From Desulfuromonas sp. (GTDB taxonomy: Bacteria; Desulfobacterota; Desulfuromonadia; Desulfuromonadales; Geothermobacteraceae): a DNA stretch of 64,000 nt. The stretch lies in contig PKUA01000076.1 of the NCBI GenBank assembly GCA_002868905.1, positions 1 to 64,000 of the forward strand. The letters are read 5' to 3'. Both the position numbers and the translations under genes were made by a program. Below the pieces are notes generated by a model. That model made no database searches and was not told the origin of the DNA. It saw only the letters and a list, made by a program, of their open reading frames with translations. This document shows, in pieces, positions 34,085 to 43,177 of the stretch (within the stretch, counting starts at the first letter, position 1; each line of letters starts with the position of its first letter).

Positions 34085-35446
34085 ATGAAACGCTCGTTTT
34101 TTCTCGTTTCACCGCTCTTTATCCTTATCATAATGGCGGGGTGCACTCCCTTGAAAAAGTCCCCGGAACCAGCCCCTGACCAAGTTGAAGCTGTCAGTGG
34201 CACTGAACAACCTGCCGAAATCGCCAAAACCGAAACAACGGAGCCTCAAATCTTCGAGCCGGGCTCTTTTGACAACCCGAAAAATTGCCGCGAATGTCAT
34301 CGGCAAATCTATGAAGAGTGGTCGCATTCCATGCATTCCAAAGCCTGGACCGACCAGTGGTATCAGCCGGACTTCCAGTTAGCCCACGAGGAAACCGAAG
34401 GGGCCACCGATATGCTTTGCGGGGCCTGTCATGCGCCGATAGCGGCCCGAACCGGGCAGCTCCCGCCGGCCGACGGCAGCAAATTCGACCAGACCTCGCA
34501 GCAAGGGATATCCTGTGACTTCTGCCACACGATCTCCGGCATCGACCAGATGTACAACATGGGTCAAATCTCCTCTCCCGGCCCCATCAAGCGCGGGCCA
34601 CGCGGGGACGGTCGTTCCCTCTATCACGAGGTGCAATATTCAGAACTTCACACCAAAGCCGACTTATGCGGCTCCTGCCACATGGTGATTCATCCGGCCA
34701 ACGGCACCCGCATCATCGACACCTGGGAAGACTGGAAGAGTAACCAATACGGGAAAAAAGGCATCACCTGCCAGGACTGCCACATGACCCCCACCCCGGG
34801 TATCGCAATCAATCCCGGGCGCTCATCCCTGATGGGTAAACGGCGTGAAACTGTGGCCTTCCATGGTTTTATCGGAGGCAGTTCCTACATCCAGGAAGAA
34901 ATGGGCAACCACGCCCAGGCGGAAATGTCTCGTGAATTCCTGCGCGCCGCAGCAGAGCTGAAGCTGGCGGAAAAAGTGACCGAAGACGGCACTCTTGAAT
35001 TGACGGTCGATGTGCACAACGTCGGCGCCGGACACAAGATCCCAACCGGGACCACCTATATCCGCATCATGTGGTTGCAGGTTGAGGTCGCCGACGCTTC
35101 AGGCAAGGTAGTTTACAGCTCGGGCCAGGTTGATGAGAACAACCATGTCGACCCGGATGCCGTCTTTTTCCGCGTCCTGTTCCGGGACGCCGACAGCAAC
35201 CTGACCGGAAAAAGCTGGCGTGCCCAGAGCATCGGCTACGACCGGCGAATTCCCGCCAAGGGCATGGACAGCGAAACATATCGCATCCCCTTGCCCGCGC
35301 AAGGAGAGTACCAGATCACCACCCGGCTGATGTACCGCTCCGTGGCCCAGCAAAGCCTCGATGAGATCTTCACGCGCACCGGACAACAGCTGCCCCCTGT
35401 GGTCAGCGTCGAAATGGCCTCTGCCCAGACCAGAGTCAGTCGCTGA
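34085..35446 (+). CDS. Pentaheme c-type cytochrome lipoprotein
   Basis: 453 residues from the ATG at 34085, preceded by AAGGAGG. The signal peptide ends in IIMAGC, a lipobox, so the protein should be lipid-anchored after export. A proline-rich linker follows. Five CxxCH heme sites occur in the N-terminal two thirds: CRECH, CGACH, CDFCH, CGSCH and CQDCH, with spacing as in cytochrome c554-like multiheme proteins. Residues after about 290 hold no heme site and resemble a beta-sandwich (VDVHNVGAGHKIPTGTTYI). A role in respiratory electron transfer to periplasmic or extracellular acceptors is likely; the partner is unknown. Confidence 0.9.
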   Translation: MKRSFFLVSPLFILIIMAGCTPLKKSPEPAPDQVEAVSGTEQPAEIAKTETTEPQIFEPGSFDNPKNCRECHRQIYEEWSHSMHSKAWTDQWYQPDFQLAHEETEGATDMLCGACHAPIAARTGQLPPADGSKFDQTSQQGISCDFCHTISGIDQMYNMGQISSPGPIKRGPRGDGRSLYHEVQYSELHTKADLCGSCHMVIHPANGTRIIDTWEDWKSNQYGKKGITCQDCHMTPTPGIAINPGRSSLMGKRRETVAFHGFIGGSSYIQEEMGNHAQAEMSREFLRAAAELKLAEKVTEDGTLELTVDVHNVGAGHKIPTGTTYIRIMWLQVEVADASGKVVYSSGQVDENNHVDPDAVFFRVLFRDADSNLTGKSWRAQSIGYDRRIPAKGMDSETYRIPLPAQGEYQITTRLMYRSVAQQSLDEIFTRTGQQLPPVVSVEMASAQTRVSR

Positions 35447-35687
35447 AAAATCGGCGGGGCCTTGGAGGAAAAACCGCCAGGAGGACGCACAGCGGGAGAC
35501 AAAGCCTTGAGACCTTCGGTGAATTCGCTGGCAAATCCCGAGACGATCCGGGGCAGGCAATTGCAGACGATCCACACCCCACCGGCTGACCCGAACCGCT
35601 ACGGGGAGTTATCTACGCCCCCGGTTTGAGGAGCAGCAGCCAGGTCCCGCATTGGGTAAAGAATCCCAAAAATGGTGAATTTTTAAC
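35447..35687. other. Noncoding stretch between cytochrome and sulP
   Basis: No convincing gene. Small inverted repeats exist, for example TTGGG-N8-CCCAA at about 35652-35669, but no T run follows them. A promoter for sulP begins at 35688. Confidence 0.3.
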
Positions 35688-35716
35688 TTGCCAGCCTTTA
35701 TTCAGAAGACTATAGT
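35688..35716 (+). promoter_or_regulatory. Promoter of the SulP transporter gene
   Basis: -35 TTGCCA (35688-35693) and -10 TATAGT (35711-35716) are 17 bp apart, about 55 bp before the start codon. Confidence 0.6.
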
Positions 35717-35769
35717 CGGCGTCTTTTCTCAAAAATTCTATCCCCAAACAAATGCTGCAAGGATGATTG

Positions 35770-37299
35770 ATGTTCGAGTTCCTCGTAAGGAAAAGTACGA
35801 CTTGTAAAGATGATGTTCTTTCCGGTTTGACCGTGTCCCTGGCTCTTGTCCCAGAGGCAGTCGCGTTTGCTTTTGTTGCTGGTGTTGAACCGCTTGTCGG
35901 GCTGTATGCCGCCTTCATGGTCGGGCTGATCACCTCTGTGGCCGGTGGACGGCCAGGCATGATTTCAGGCGCGACCGGGGCCCTGGCCGTGGTTATGGTC
36001 GACCTGGTTGCCGAGCATGGCATCGAGTATCTCTTTGCCACCGTGGTGCTGATGGGATTACTGCAGATCGGTGCCGGTGTATTACGACTCGGAAAGTTTA
36101 TCCGCCTGATCCCCCATCCAGTGATGCTCGGTTTTGTCAATGGCCTGGCGATCATTATCTTCCTGGCCCAACTCAGCCAGTTCAAGGTCTCCAGGGTTGA
36201 TGGAGTGCTGCACTGGATGCAGGGACCGGCGCTATACTTGATGCTTGGCCTGGTTGCCCTGACCATGGCGATCATCTACTTCCTGCCGAAGCTGACCATG
36301 GCTTTCCCTTCGGCGCTGGCTGCTATTCTGGTGGTAACCGGGTTGGTTCACGGCTTGAACCTCGATACGCGGACTGTCGGCGATCTCGCTTCGGTTGCGG
36401 GCGGTCTGCCTGAGTTTCACCTGCCGATGATATCGCCGAGCTTTGACAGTTTGATGATTATCCTTCCTTATGCGGTGATCCTGGCTGCCATTGGCCTGAT
36501 CGAGTCCCTGATGACCATGACCCTGTTGGACGAAGTCACCGAGACACGTGGACGGGGCAACCGGGAGTGTATCGGCCAGGGTGTAGCCAACCTGGTGACG
36601 GGCTTCTTCGGTGGTATGGGCGGATGTGCCATGATCGGGCAGAGCATCATCAACATCAACTCCGGCGGTCGCGGCCGGCTCTCAGGTATTACCGCTGCGC
36701 TTTGTCTGCTCAGCTTCATCGTGTTCGCCTCGAGCCTGATCGAGATGATCCCGGTCGCTGCGCTGGTCGGAGTTATGTTCATGGTGGTCGTCGGCACCTT
36801 TGCCTGGTCGAGTCTGCGCATTCTGCACAAGATTCCGCGCAGTGATGCACTGGTTCTGGTGCTGGTATCGGCCGTAACCGTTTTCACCGATCTGGCCATT
36901 GCTGTCGGTGTTGGGGTTATCGTTTCCGCCCTGGTCTTTGCCTGGCAGAATGCACGCCGCATCGACTCGGAGATCGATATCGATGCAGAGGGCACCAAGA
37001 CTTATCGCCTTCACGGCCCGCTCTTTTTCGGTTCAGTCCGTTCCTTCCATGATCAATTCACCCCGGGCGATGACCCACAGGAAGTCGTCATTGATTTCCG
37101 AGGGTCACGGGTTTGTGACCATTCGGGAATCGAAGCGGTCAGCAACCTGACCGAGCGCTACTCGGGGCAGGGCAAGAAATTGCGTCTCAAACATCTCAGT
37201 GCCGAGTGCCGCTCACTGCTCCATAATGCAGGAAGTATGATCGAGGTGAATGTGATCGAAGATCCGCGCTATCGTGTTGCGGTCGATGAGCTTGCATAG
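35770..37299 (+). CDS. SulP family anion transporter with STAS domain
   Basis: 509 residues. About ten to twelve hydrophobic helices begin with [21 protein letters not shown], and [17 protein letters not shown] and [17 protein letters not shown] are standard SulP segments. After about residue 400 comes a soluble STAS domain ([32 protein letters not shown]). SulP proteins carry sulfate, bicarbonate or other anions; the substrate is not evident here. AAGGA lies 6 nt before the ATG at 35770. It is monocistronic, with its own promoter and terminator. Confidence 0.9.
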   Translation: MFEFLVRKSTTCKDDVLSGLTVSLALVPEAVAFAFVAGVEPLVGLYAAFMVGLITSVAGGRPGMISGATGALAVVMVDLVAEHGIEYLFATVVLMGLLQIGAGVLRLGKFIRLIPHPVMLGFVNGLAIIIFLAQLSQFKVSRVDGVLHWMQGPALYLMLGLVALTMAIIYFLPKLTMAFPSALAAILVVTGLVHGLNLDTRTVGDLASVAGGLPEFHLPMISPSFDSLMIILPYAVILAAIGLIESLMTMTLLDEVTETRGRGNRECIGQGVANLVTGFFGGMGGCAMIGQSIININSGGRGRLSGITAALCLLSFIVFASSLIEMIPVAALVGVMFMVVVGTFAWSSLRILHKIPRSDALVLVLVSAVTVFTDLAIAVGVGVIVSALVFAWQNARRIDSEIDIDAEGTKTYRLHGPLFFGSVRSFHDQFTPGDDPQEVVIDFRGSRVCDHSGIEAVSNLTERYSGQGKKLRLKHLSAECRSLLHNAGSMIEVNVIEDPRYRVAVDELA

Positions 37300-37313
37300 C
37301 TTGATAAATGATC

Positions 37314-37353
37314 AACAGGGCTTGCGGCTTTATGGCGTAAGCCCTGTTCTTTT
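37314..37353 (+). terminator. Terminator after the SulP gene
   Basis: AACAGGGCTT pairs with AAGCCCTGTT across a loop that can also form a short inner pairing; CTTTT follows. Confidence 0.8.
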
Positions 37354-37617
37354 GGCTCTGTTCGCGTTCTGTATTGATGAATAATGCGTCTCATAAATCC
37401 TAAGGAAATCCACTTGACGTCGATGATTCCCGCAACCCCTGCGATTGACACACACCCCTTCCCGACCCCGCGCCGCGACCTTGCAATTCAAAAAATCCAA
37501 TAGAAAATATTAGAAATAATTATTGACTCGGCTCAAACAATATTGGAGACTCTGACCTGTTTTCTGTGTCGCTTGGCGTGTCGGGAGATACCATTGGAAA
37601 GGACAGGTTTTGACTTA
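37354..37617. other. AT-rich upstream region of the DoxX-like gene
   Basis: The frame of the DoxX-like gene is open back to a TTG at 37543 but those residues do not look like the family. Several A/T runs occur; no promoter could be chosen with confidence. Confidence 0.3.
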
Positions 37618-38067
37618 ATGCTGCTCAGCAGTCATATCCTGCGCTACCTGCTGGCATTCCTCTTTCTCTGGGCAGGTATCAGCAAATTGCTAGATCCGAA
37701 GAGCTTTGCCCGCAGTATCGACGCCTTCGGCCTGGTCCCTGAGCCGATGCTTGTGGTGACCGCCCTTGGACTTCCCGTTCTGGAAATATTTATCGCGGTA
37801 GCCGTAGCACTACGGTGGCAGTGCGGACTCCCACTTATGGCGGTCACCCTGCTACTTTTCATCTGTGTGCTCTGGTACGGGGTTCTTCAGGGCCTTGACG
37901 TGGACTGTGGTTGTTTTTCGGTAACTGAACAGAGTGCCCATACCTCTTTGCGCGAAGCTTTCTGGCGTGACTGGCTGATGCTCGCTGCGGTGGTTTATGT
38001 TTTGGCCATAGGACGAATTTGGCGGCCCAGGGCCGAGTTGAAACCTCAGACGACAAGGAGTTTATGA
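37618..38067 (+). CDS. DoxX/MauE-like membrane protein
   Basis: About 149 residues with four hydrophobic helices. The first helix is followed by AGISKLLDPKSFA and a later loop has VDCGCFS, the CGCF motif of MauE/DoxX-like proteins that work with thiol-disulfide or sulfur-handling partners. It is directly followed by a periplasmic rhodanese, the two stops and starts being adjacent (TGAATG). The pair suggests membrane-bound sulfur or thiol chemistry. The ATG at 37618 is preferred on domain grounds; AAGGA is rather far upstream. Confidence 0.7.
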   Translation: MLLSSHILRYLLAFLFLWAGISKLLDPKSFARSIDAFGLVPEPMLVVTALGLPVLEIFIAVAVALRWQCGLPLMAVTLLLFICVLWYGVLQGLDVDCGCFSVTEQSAHTSLREAFWRDWLMLAAVVYVLAIGRIWRPRAELKPQTTRSL

Positions 38068-38583
38068 ATGACCAAAGGGAGAGTGCTTAAAGGATTACTT
38101 ATCTTCGGCCTGTTAGTTGCTTTTTCGGGCCCGGCGGCTGCACTTGATTGGGGCTCGAAAGAATTGGAAACCGAAAAAATCGCAATCAAGCTGACCCGCG
38201 AGGTGGTTTCCGGCGGCTACGGGGTTGTCCGTACCGACGAGTTGAAGGACTGGATGGACATGGGAAAGAAGATACTGATCGTCGACACCATGCCGCTGGA
38301 GGCAAGCTACGTCACAAAGCATATTCCCGGCGCCGTACAGTTCGAGTTCCCGATCAAAGAGGTTACAGAGTTGGACGCCAGTACGCATGCGGCTTACCGA
38401 GAACTATTAGGAGCGGACCAGGACCTTTTAGTGGTGGTCTACTGTGGTTTCACGAAGTGCGGACGCAGCCACAATGGTGCACTCTGGGCAAAAAAGCTCG
38501 GCTATACGAATGTCTTCCGCTATCCAGGGGGAATCAAAGCTTGGGCCCAGGCCGACTACCCGGTGGCCAAAGGGAAGAACTGA
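38068..38583 (+). CDS. Exported rhodanese-domain protein
   Basis: 171 residues. The signal peptide ends near AFSGPAAA. The mature protein is one rhodanese domain: ILIVDTMPLEASYVTKHIPGAVQFEFP, then the active-site loop VVYCGFTKCGRSHNGALWAKKLGY and FRYPGGIKAWAQADYPV. The loop starts with Cys and is eight residues with a second Cys (CGFTKC), more like sulfurtransferases than Cdc25-type phosphatases. AAGGAG precedes the ATG, which sits next to the DoxX-like stop. It may pass persulfide sulfur in the periplasm. Confidence 0.85.
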   Translation: MTKGRVLKGLLIFGLLVAFSGPAAALDWGSKELETEKIAIKLTREVVSGGYGVVRTDELKDWMDMGKKILIVDTMPLEASYVTKHIPGAVQFEFPIKEVTELDASTHAAYRELLGADQDLLVVVYCGFTKCGRSHNGALWAKKLGYTNVFRYPGGIKAWAQADYPVAKGKN

Positions 38584-38619
38584 AACTCAGTGTTTGAACT
38601 CTCAACCGCACGCATTATG

Positions 38620-38650
38620 AAGCCCGGCTACCATTAGCCGGGCTTTTCAT
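38620..38650 (+). terminator. Terminator after the rhodanese gene
   Basis: AAGCCCGGCTA and TAGCCGGGCTT form a perfect 11-bp stem with a 4-nt loop, followed by TTCATTT. Confidence 0.85.
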
Positions 38651-38773
38651 TTGGTGGAGCCCGTCAATTTCTCCGGGAAGCAAAAATACCGAAAGTTATG
38701 TCAGGAGGGATTGATGGCCTGGGATCTCCCTATGGGGACAATTCTGCACCTCCCTTGATAGAAGATTCGAAAG

Positions 38774-39118
38774 CTACTCGATGACCTTGACCAGCTCTGA
38801 ATCGAAATCATTAGCTTCCTTCTCCTCATAACCAACTGTGCATTGGAAGCTTGACGGTACAGTGCGGGCAGTGGTCAGGCTCACCACCAGGTGATCTTTG
38901 CTCCAGTCGCGACGAAACAGATCTTCATAGAGACCCGGGTTTTCCCGAATGGCTGTAAACATCTCGTGTAGCGTTTTGTCGAAGTGCTGCGCCAGGACTT
39001 CAGCCCAATTTTCAACGTCAATTCTGGCAACGATATTCTTGCGTAAGCTGATTCTGCAATAACCCTGCTTGGCGAGAGCCTCGCCAATGACAACCATTCG
39101 TTTCTTAGCCATCTCCAT
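38774..39118 (-). CDS. Hypothetical protein
   Basis: 114 residues, soluble, no signal peptide. The sequence is mixed alpha/beta with one cysteine (QGYCRISLRKN) and an acidic C-terminus (EANDFDSELVKVIE). AAAGGGAT precedes the ATG; an in-frame ATG two codons later is equally plausible. No family is recognised. It lies between a rhodanese gene and a zinc-ribbon-like gene without tight linkage to either. Confidence 0.5.
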   Translation of the reverse strand: MEMAKKRMVVIGEALAKQGYCRISLRKNIVARIDVENWAEVLAQHFDKTLHEMFTAIRENPGLYEDLFRRDWSKDHLVVSLTTARTVPSSFQCTVGYEEKEANDFDSELVKVIE

Positions 39119-39239
39119 ATCCCTTTCGTGCTTTGTATATTGAGCCTTGAGTATTGCATAAATAGTGTTCGATACGCTTTGTCCCTGATCGACATCTGTT
39201 CGTCATTCCGAAGCGAAGCTCCCGAAATCCGGAGAGCTT

Positions 39240-39527
39240 TCAGCCGCATGAAGTTTTTCCACAGCAGCCGCCGTGCGGTTTCCCATGCACCATTTCGTCG
39301 GTGCTTGCCTCCATCGCTGCTTCGAGGTCAGCGATGACCGCTTCGAACTGGCCGGCGGACAGCCCCTTGTCGCAGGAGGGGCAGGTGGCATAGGTTTTCT
39401 TGAACCAGCTGAGGGACTGGCAGATTGACGCTTCGCAGTAGGGGCAGTCAAGGGAGATTTTCGGATCGTTGTTCAAAGTCGGGGCCTCCGGGGAGAGACG
39501 GCGGGTCGGTATTGATCCCGCAGCCAT
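39240..39527 (-). CDS. Small zinc-ribbon-like protein
   Basis: About 95 residues. CPYCEASIC and CPSC, 17-20 residues apart, can form a treble-clef or ribbon-type metal site; a second cysteine cluster (GGCCGKTSCG) forms the C-terminus. The middle is an alpha-helical stretch. No known family is recognised. The start is uncertain, since no ribosome binding site precedes the first ATG and a shorter frame beginning near NNDPKISLDCPYC would keep all cysteines. Confidence 0.55.
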   Translation of the reverse strand: MAAGSIPTRRLSPEAPTLNNDPKISLDCPYCEASICQSLSWFKKTYATCPSCDKGLSAGQFEAVIADLEAAMEASTDEMVHGKPHGGCCGKTSCG

Positions 39528-39560
39528 GTTTTTATTTTAGCGGATTATCGGTCGAGATGC

Positions 39561-40187
39561 TCACATGAAGAAAATCCTGATTCCGACAACGATCAGCACC
39601 CCCCCCAGCAGCCCCTGGATCAAAGGCCGGTAGCCGAGGAAAAGTGGCTGGAAGGTGCGGCTGGATACCAGGTAGGCGACGGTAACGTACCAGCCGAGGG
39701 AGACCAGGAACATCGAGATGTTGAGGAAAACCTTTCCCCAAAGGGGGAACGACGGCCCCATCACCAGGGTAAATAAGCTCAGGTAAAAGGCCCAGGCTTT
39801 GGGGTTAGTCAGGTTGGTCACCAGGCCGATACGAAACGGTACCAACGGCGACGGGTCACCGCAGCTGTCCGTTGCAGTCATCCGGGTGGCCAGCCGACGG
39901 CAGGTGCGCAACATGTCGAAGCCGATCCAGGCCAGGTAGCCGCCCCCGACAATGCGCATGATCTCGATAAAATGGGGGATCGCATGGACCAGCGGGAGGA
40001 GGCCGACCAGACCGGAGAACGCGAAAATACCGCTGCCGGTGGCGACGCCCGAGGCTGTCAGCAGGCCATGGCGGCGGGATTGGTTTAACGCGGTATTGGT
40101 GACGAGGATAAAATTCGGCCCCGGGGAGACGATGGCGAAGGTGAAGACGCCGAGGAAGGTCAACAGTGCGGGCCAGGCAGAGTCCAT
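39561..40187 (-). CDS. LysE family amino acid exporter
   Basis: 208 residues with six hydrophobic helices. The N-terminal FAIVSPGPNFILVTNTALNQSRRHGL is the LysE/RhtB signature, followed by GSGIFAFSGL and GLVTNLTNPKAWAFYLSLF. It should export an amino acid or related metabolite across the inner membrane. It is the only recognisable function in this small minus-strand patch. Confidence 0.87.
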   Translation of the reverse strand: MDSAWPALLTFLGVFTFAIVSPGPNFILVTNTALNQSRRHGLLTASGVATGSGIFAFSGLVGLLPLVHAIPHFIEIMRIVGGGYLAWIGFDMLRTCRRLATRMTATDSCGDPSPLVPFRIGLVTNLTNPKAWAFYLSLFTLVMGPSFPLWGKVFLNISMFLVSLGWYVTVAYLVSSRTFQPLFLGYRPLIQGLLGGVLIVVGIRIFFM

Positions 40188-40260
40188 GGGCGCACTTTAG
40201 TCATCCTCGGCCGAACAGGCAAGCCTAAACGCAGCGCTTGCGACATCGCCTTGAAGCCGG

Positions 40261-40539
40261 TTATGGAACCTGGTAATCCGGGCCTGCGAACTGAACATTG
40301 GCCGGATCGGTACAGCGGGGAGGCGATACGGCGTGGACCCCGCCGCATGCGGGGCAGGTGTCGACAAAAGTTGCCAGGGTGAAAGTCGCTGCGCACCCCT
40401 GGCAGGTGATGGAGAGACCTCCGTTCGGAAGCGGCTGTCCCCTGAGGCTGCCACCGTGGGCCTGATAGACGAACTCAACCAACTCTTTCCCCTCGGAAAA
40501 GGGGCCGGCTCCGGTGCTACAGCTACTGCAATGTCCCAT
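40261..40539 (-). CDS. Small cysteine-rich protein
   Basis: 92 residues starting MGHCSSCSTG. Cysteine pairs occur at the N-terminus (CSSC), in ITCQGCAATF and in DTCPACGG, enough for two metal sites. AAGGAG stands about 10 nt before the ATG. No family with known function is recognised; small proteins with the same MG(H/Q)CSSC opening occur in related anaerobes. Confidence 0.6.
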   Translation of the reverse strand: MGHCSSCSTGAGPFSEGKELVEFVYQAHGGSLRGQPLPNGGLSITCQGCAATFTLATFVDTCPACGGVHAVSPPRCTDPANVQFAGPDYQVP

Positions 40540-40720
40540 GATTCATTCTCCTTACTGATTTGAAAGTTGCTCGAGAATAACGATGGGAGCAGTGCAACGC
40601 CATGACCCAGGTCAAAAGAGATGGAGCCCCTGTCTTCCGAGTGGATTTTTTGCGATACTTAGAAAAATGCTGACCCGTTATTTGGTTTCCGGGTCTGAAC
40701 TTGTCCCGTGGGAGCTTCCC

Positions 40721-41509
40721 TTGAGAAAACAACCTGTGAAAGAAGTGACTCTGTTTGTGCTCGTATTTCTGCTGCTGTTCATCCCCGGAATCGCCCTGGC
40801 CGCGCCGGCCGCCGATATCGCTCAATTGATCTCGCGGGCCGAACAGGGGGATCGAGGCGCTCGGCAGGAGCTCGGTATTCGCTATGTCACCGGCGACGGG
40901 GTCGGGGTCGATTACACCGAGGCGCGGCGCTGGTGGCTGCTCGCCGCTGCCCAGGAATCGGCGAAGGCACAGTTCAATCTCGGCATGATGGCCGAGACCG
41001 GCACCGGGGTCGTTAGGGATGCCGCAGCTGCAGCCGACTGGTATGCTCAAGCGTCCCGCCTCGGCGACGCCATGGCCCGTTTCCGCCTTGGCCTGCTCTA
41101 CAGTTCGGGGCGCGGGGTTGATGAAGACGATGTTGAAGCCGCGCGGTTGATCCGCCTGGCGGCTGAACAGGGGCTGCCCGAGGCGCAGAACGAGTTTGGC
41201 AAGATGTGCGAGGTGGGCGAAGGGACGGAGCAGAACGTCTCCGAGGCGAAAAAGTGGTACCGGCTCGCCGCCTGGCAGGGGCATGTCTTCGCGCAGAGCA
41301 ATCTCGGTTTCCAGATCTATGCCGGTGCCGGCCGACCGGCCGACTATGTCGAGGCGTACGCCTGGATCAGTCTTGCGGCCGCGCGGGGGAACGCCATCGC
41401 CAATTCCCATTTGCGCGAGCTGACAAGCAGGCTGACGGTAGAACAGATTGCCGCCGGCAAGAAGTTGGCGATGGAGTTCCAGGGGAAAATCAACGCAGAC
41501 AGGCGTTGA
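40721..41509 (+). CDS. Exported Sel1-repeat protein
   Basis: 262 residues from the TTG at 40721. The signal peptide is MRKQPVKEVTLFVLVFLLLF ending at GIALA. Five to six Sel1-like repeats follow, each with A-x2-G-D/G...G-x-D pattern: ARQELGIRYVTGDGVGVDY, AQFNLGMMAETGTGVV, ARFRLGLLYSSGRGV, AQNEFGKMCEVGEGT, AQSNLGFQIYAGAG. Such repeats scaffold protein-protein contacts in the envelope. Alternative starts are an ATG at 40667 or a GTG at 40736; the TTG gives the best signal peptide. No partner gene is adjacent. Confidence 0.8.
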   Translation: MRKQPVKEVTLFVLVFLLLFIPGIALAAPAADIAQLISRAEQGDRGARQELGIRYVTGDGVGVDYTEARRWWLLAAAQESAKAQFNLGMMAETGTGVVRDAAAAADWYAQASRLGDAMARFRLGLLYSSGRGVDEDDVEAARLIRLAAEQGLPEAQNEFGKMCEVGEGTEQNVSEAKKWYRLAAWQGHVFAQSNLGFQIYAGAGRPADYVEAYAWISLAAARGNAIANSHLRELTSRLTVEQIAAGKKLAMEFQGKINADRR

Positions 41510-41542
41510 TGAAAAAAGGGGAAGGGATCTCGAAAAAGGTCG

Positions 41543-41947
41543 TTAAGGTTGTGAGCGGATGACGACCATTTTTGCCACGGCGCTCGCCATCAGCTCCCCT
41601 TCCAGGGTGATTTTTGCCTCGACTTTGATAGTTCGCCGCACCTGTTCAATGACCCGGGCCGACGCAGCAACCTCCCGCCCCACCGGAACCGGGCGGCGAA
41701 AACGGGTTGTTAGCTCGCCGGTCACGATGTTCTCGTTCACGGTCATGCCGGCGTGGGCACAGACCTCGTCCAGCAAAGCGGAAATGATGCCGCCGTGTAC
41801 CATTTCCTTCCACCCCTGGAACTCGGCCGGGATGGTCACCGTGCAGCATGCGCTCTGCTGTTCGGAGTCGACGTCGATGGCCGCTTTGAATCCGAGCGGG
41901 TTATTCTGTCCGCAGACAAAGCAGTAGCTGTTGTCGGCAACTTCCAT
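41543..41947 (-). CDS. PaaI/hotdog-fold thioesterase
   Basis: 134 residues with the hotdog fold. MVHGGIISALLDEVCAHAG holds the conserved HGG and the Asp/Glu, preceded by CFVCGQNNPLGF, typical of PaaI-like acyl-CoA thioesterases. AAGGAG precedes the ATG. It lies downstream of the ArsR-fusion gene on the same strand, 31 bp from its stop, so it may share that transcript. The acyl-CoA substrate is unknown. Confidence 0.82.
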   Translation of the reverse strand: MEVADNSYCFVCGQNNPLGFKAAIDVDSEQQSACCTVTIPAEFQGWKEMVHGGIISALLDEVCAHAGMTVNENIVTGELTTRFRRPVPVGREVAASARVIEQVRRTIKVEAKITLEGELMASAVAKMVVIRSQP

Positions 41948-41978
41948 GGGATCTCCTTTGTCACCACGACCTGGGTGA

Positions 41979-43010
41979 TCAGTCGTTCTTCAGAGGGTCT
42001 TTGCCATTATTTCCGAGCCGTAGTCTCTCCCGGTTGCGTTCGAAGCTTTTACGGTTGTTGTAGCCACGTTCTGCAAAAGGTTGCAGCTTCTCCAACCAAC
42101 GCAGTTCCAGTTCGGCCAGTCGTTTCTCGGTATCCGCTTCCCGCTGCGGTCGGTCGAGGACGGCGAGCACCGAGAATTCGAAATTGTCGGCACCGTATTC
42201 GGCGAGTTCCTGCTGCAGCTCCGGGCTGAAGACGATTTTACCCATCTTCATCTGGAACAGTCGACTGTTGCGCTCTCCCGCGAGGTTGCGGCTGGCGGCG
42301 ACATAGGCCTTGCCATTGACCTTGTTGCGCAGCTGAAAGATGCCCATCTCGGGCGCGTTCTGTTTGCAGGCGCGAATGATATCCCTGCGGTCGCTGTTCT
42401 TCATCGATTTCCGTGTCTTCTTCTGCTCTGGCTCAAGCTGTTCTTCTGCCGCCGGGACGCTTTCGTCCCGCCAGTAGCTGGTCCCGCTGCGACGGATCAA
42501 GCCTTCATCAACCAGCAGTCGGCGGATCAGGCAGTAGTCGCCGAATATCGGCATGATCAGGCCGGTGACTTCGGTTTCGTCGTAGCGTTGTCCGGGTTCG
42601 AAGCGCCGGGCGAACTGCATGAGAATGATCAGCCGCTTTTTGTGCTGGGCCGGCAATTTGACCAACCGACCATCCTCGAAAAAGGTGTCGAGGACTTTTT
42701 GCCGGTAGTGGTCAATCCGTTCCTCCTCCACTTTTTTCCGAACCGGTGCGGCCGACACAATCTGCCGCAGGGTGGTGTCGAAAATCGCCTCGTTCGCTTC
42801 GACCACGACGTAATACTGTTCCTTGCGGCTGCAAACCAGACCAGCCTGTTCCAGCTTGCGCAAGTGGAAGGAGACGGTCGAACGCGCCAGCGCATGCCGC
42901 TCGGCCAGCTCTTCCACGTAGTGGGAGCGTTCCAGCAGGGAGTGGACGATGGCCAGGCGCGATTTGTCGGCCAGTGCTTTCATGATGTCGATACTCTGTC
43001 CGGTTTTCAT
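41979..43010 (-). CDS. ArsR-type regulator fused to DUF2087 and a GIY-YIG-like domain
   Basis: 343 residues in three parts. Residues 8-75 are an ArsR winged helix (ALADKSRLAIVHSL, ARSTVSFHLRKLEQAGLV). Residues about 105-182 are DUF2087 (KVLDTFFEDGRLVKLPAQHKKRL, YCLIRRLLVDEGLIRR). Residues about 220-320 resemble a GIY-YIG nuclease: GIFQLRNKVNGKAYVAAS and QELAEYGADNFEFSVL. The nuclease tyrosine of GIY is Phe here, so cleavage may be lost. No ArsR-type metal cysteine cluster is evident. The gene diverges from an OprC-like copper receptor and has an operator-like palindrome at its own start site. Confidence 0.83.
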   Translation of the reverse strand: MKTGQSIDIMKALADKSRLAIVHSLLERSHYVEELAERHALARSTVSFHLRKLEQAGLVCSRKEQYYVVVEANEAIFDTTLRQIVSAAPVRKKVEEERIDHYRQKVLDTFFEDGRLVKLPAQHKKRLIILMQFARRFEPGQRYDETEVTGLIMPIFGDYCLIRRLLVDEGLIRRSGTSYWRDESVPAAEEQLEPEQKKTRKSMKNSDRRDIIRACKQNAPEMGIFQLRNKVNGKAYVAASRNLAGERNSRLFQMKMGKIVFSPELQQELAEYGADNFEFSVLAVLDRPQREADTEKRLAELELRWLEKLQPFAERGYNNRKSFERNRERLRLGNNGKDPLKND

Positions 43011-43022
43011 TGTCCTGTCCTA

Positions 43023-43070
43023 TTTCGATGACCGTCGAAACAAAATAGCCAGTCCCTCCCTCTCTGTCAA
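43023..43070 (-). promoter_or_regulatory. Promoter of the ArsR-fusion gene with an operator palindrome at the start site
   Basis: On the minus strand -35 TTGACA (43070-43065) and -10 TATTTT (43047-43042) are 17 bp apart. TTTCGA-N6-TCGAAA (43040-43023), a perfect inverted repeat, covers the expected start of transcription. A second GTCGAAAtAAAA copy lies 52 bp away at 43086-43097, between the divergent genes. Confidence 0.6.
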
Positions 43071-43177
43071 TATGTTTTTATGAATGTCGAAATAAAACCC
43101 TGGTCAGTAAGGGGGAGGATTGGGTTCAAATTGACAAGCGGAACTTTTTTGAATGGGAAAAATACTTTCCGTGAGTG

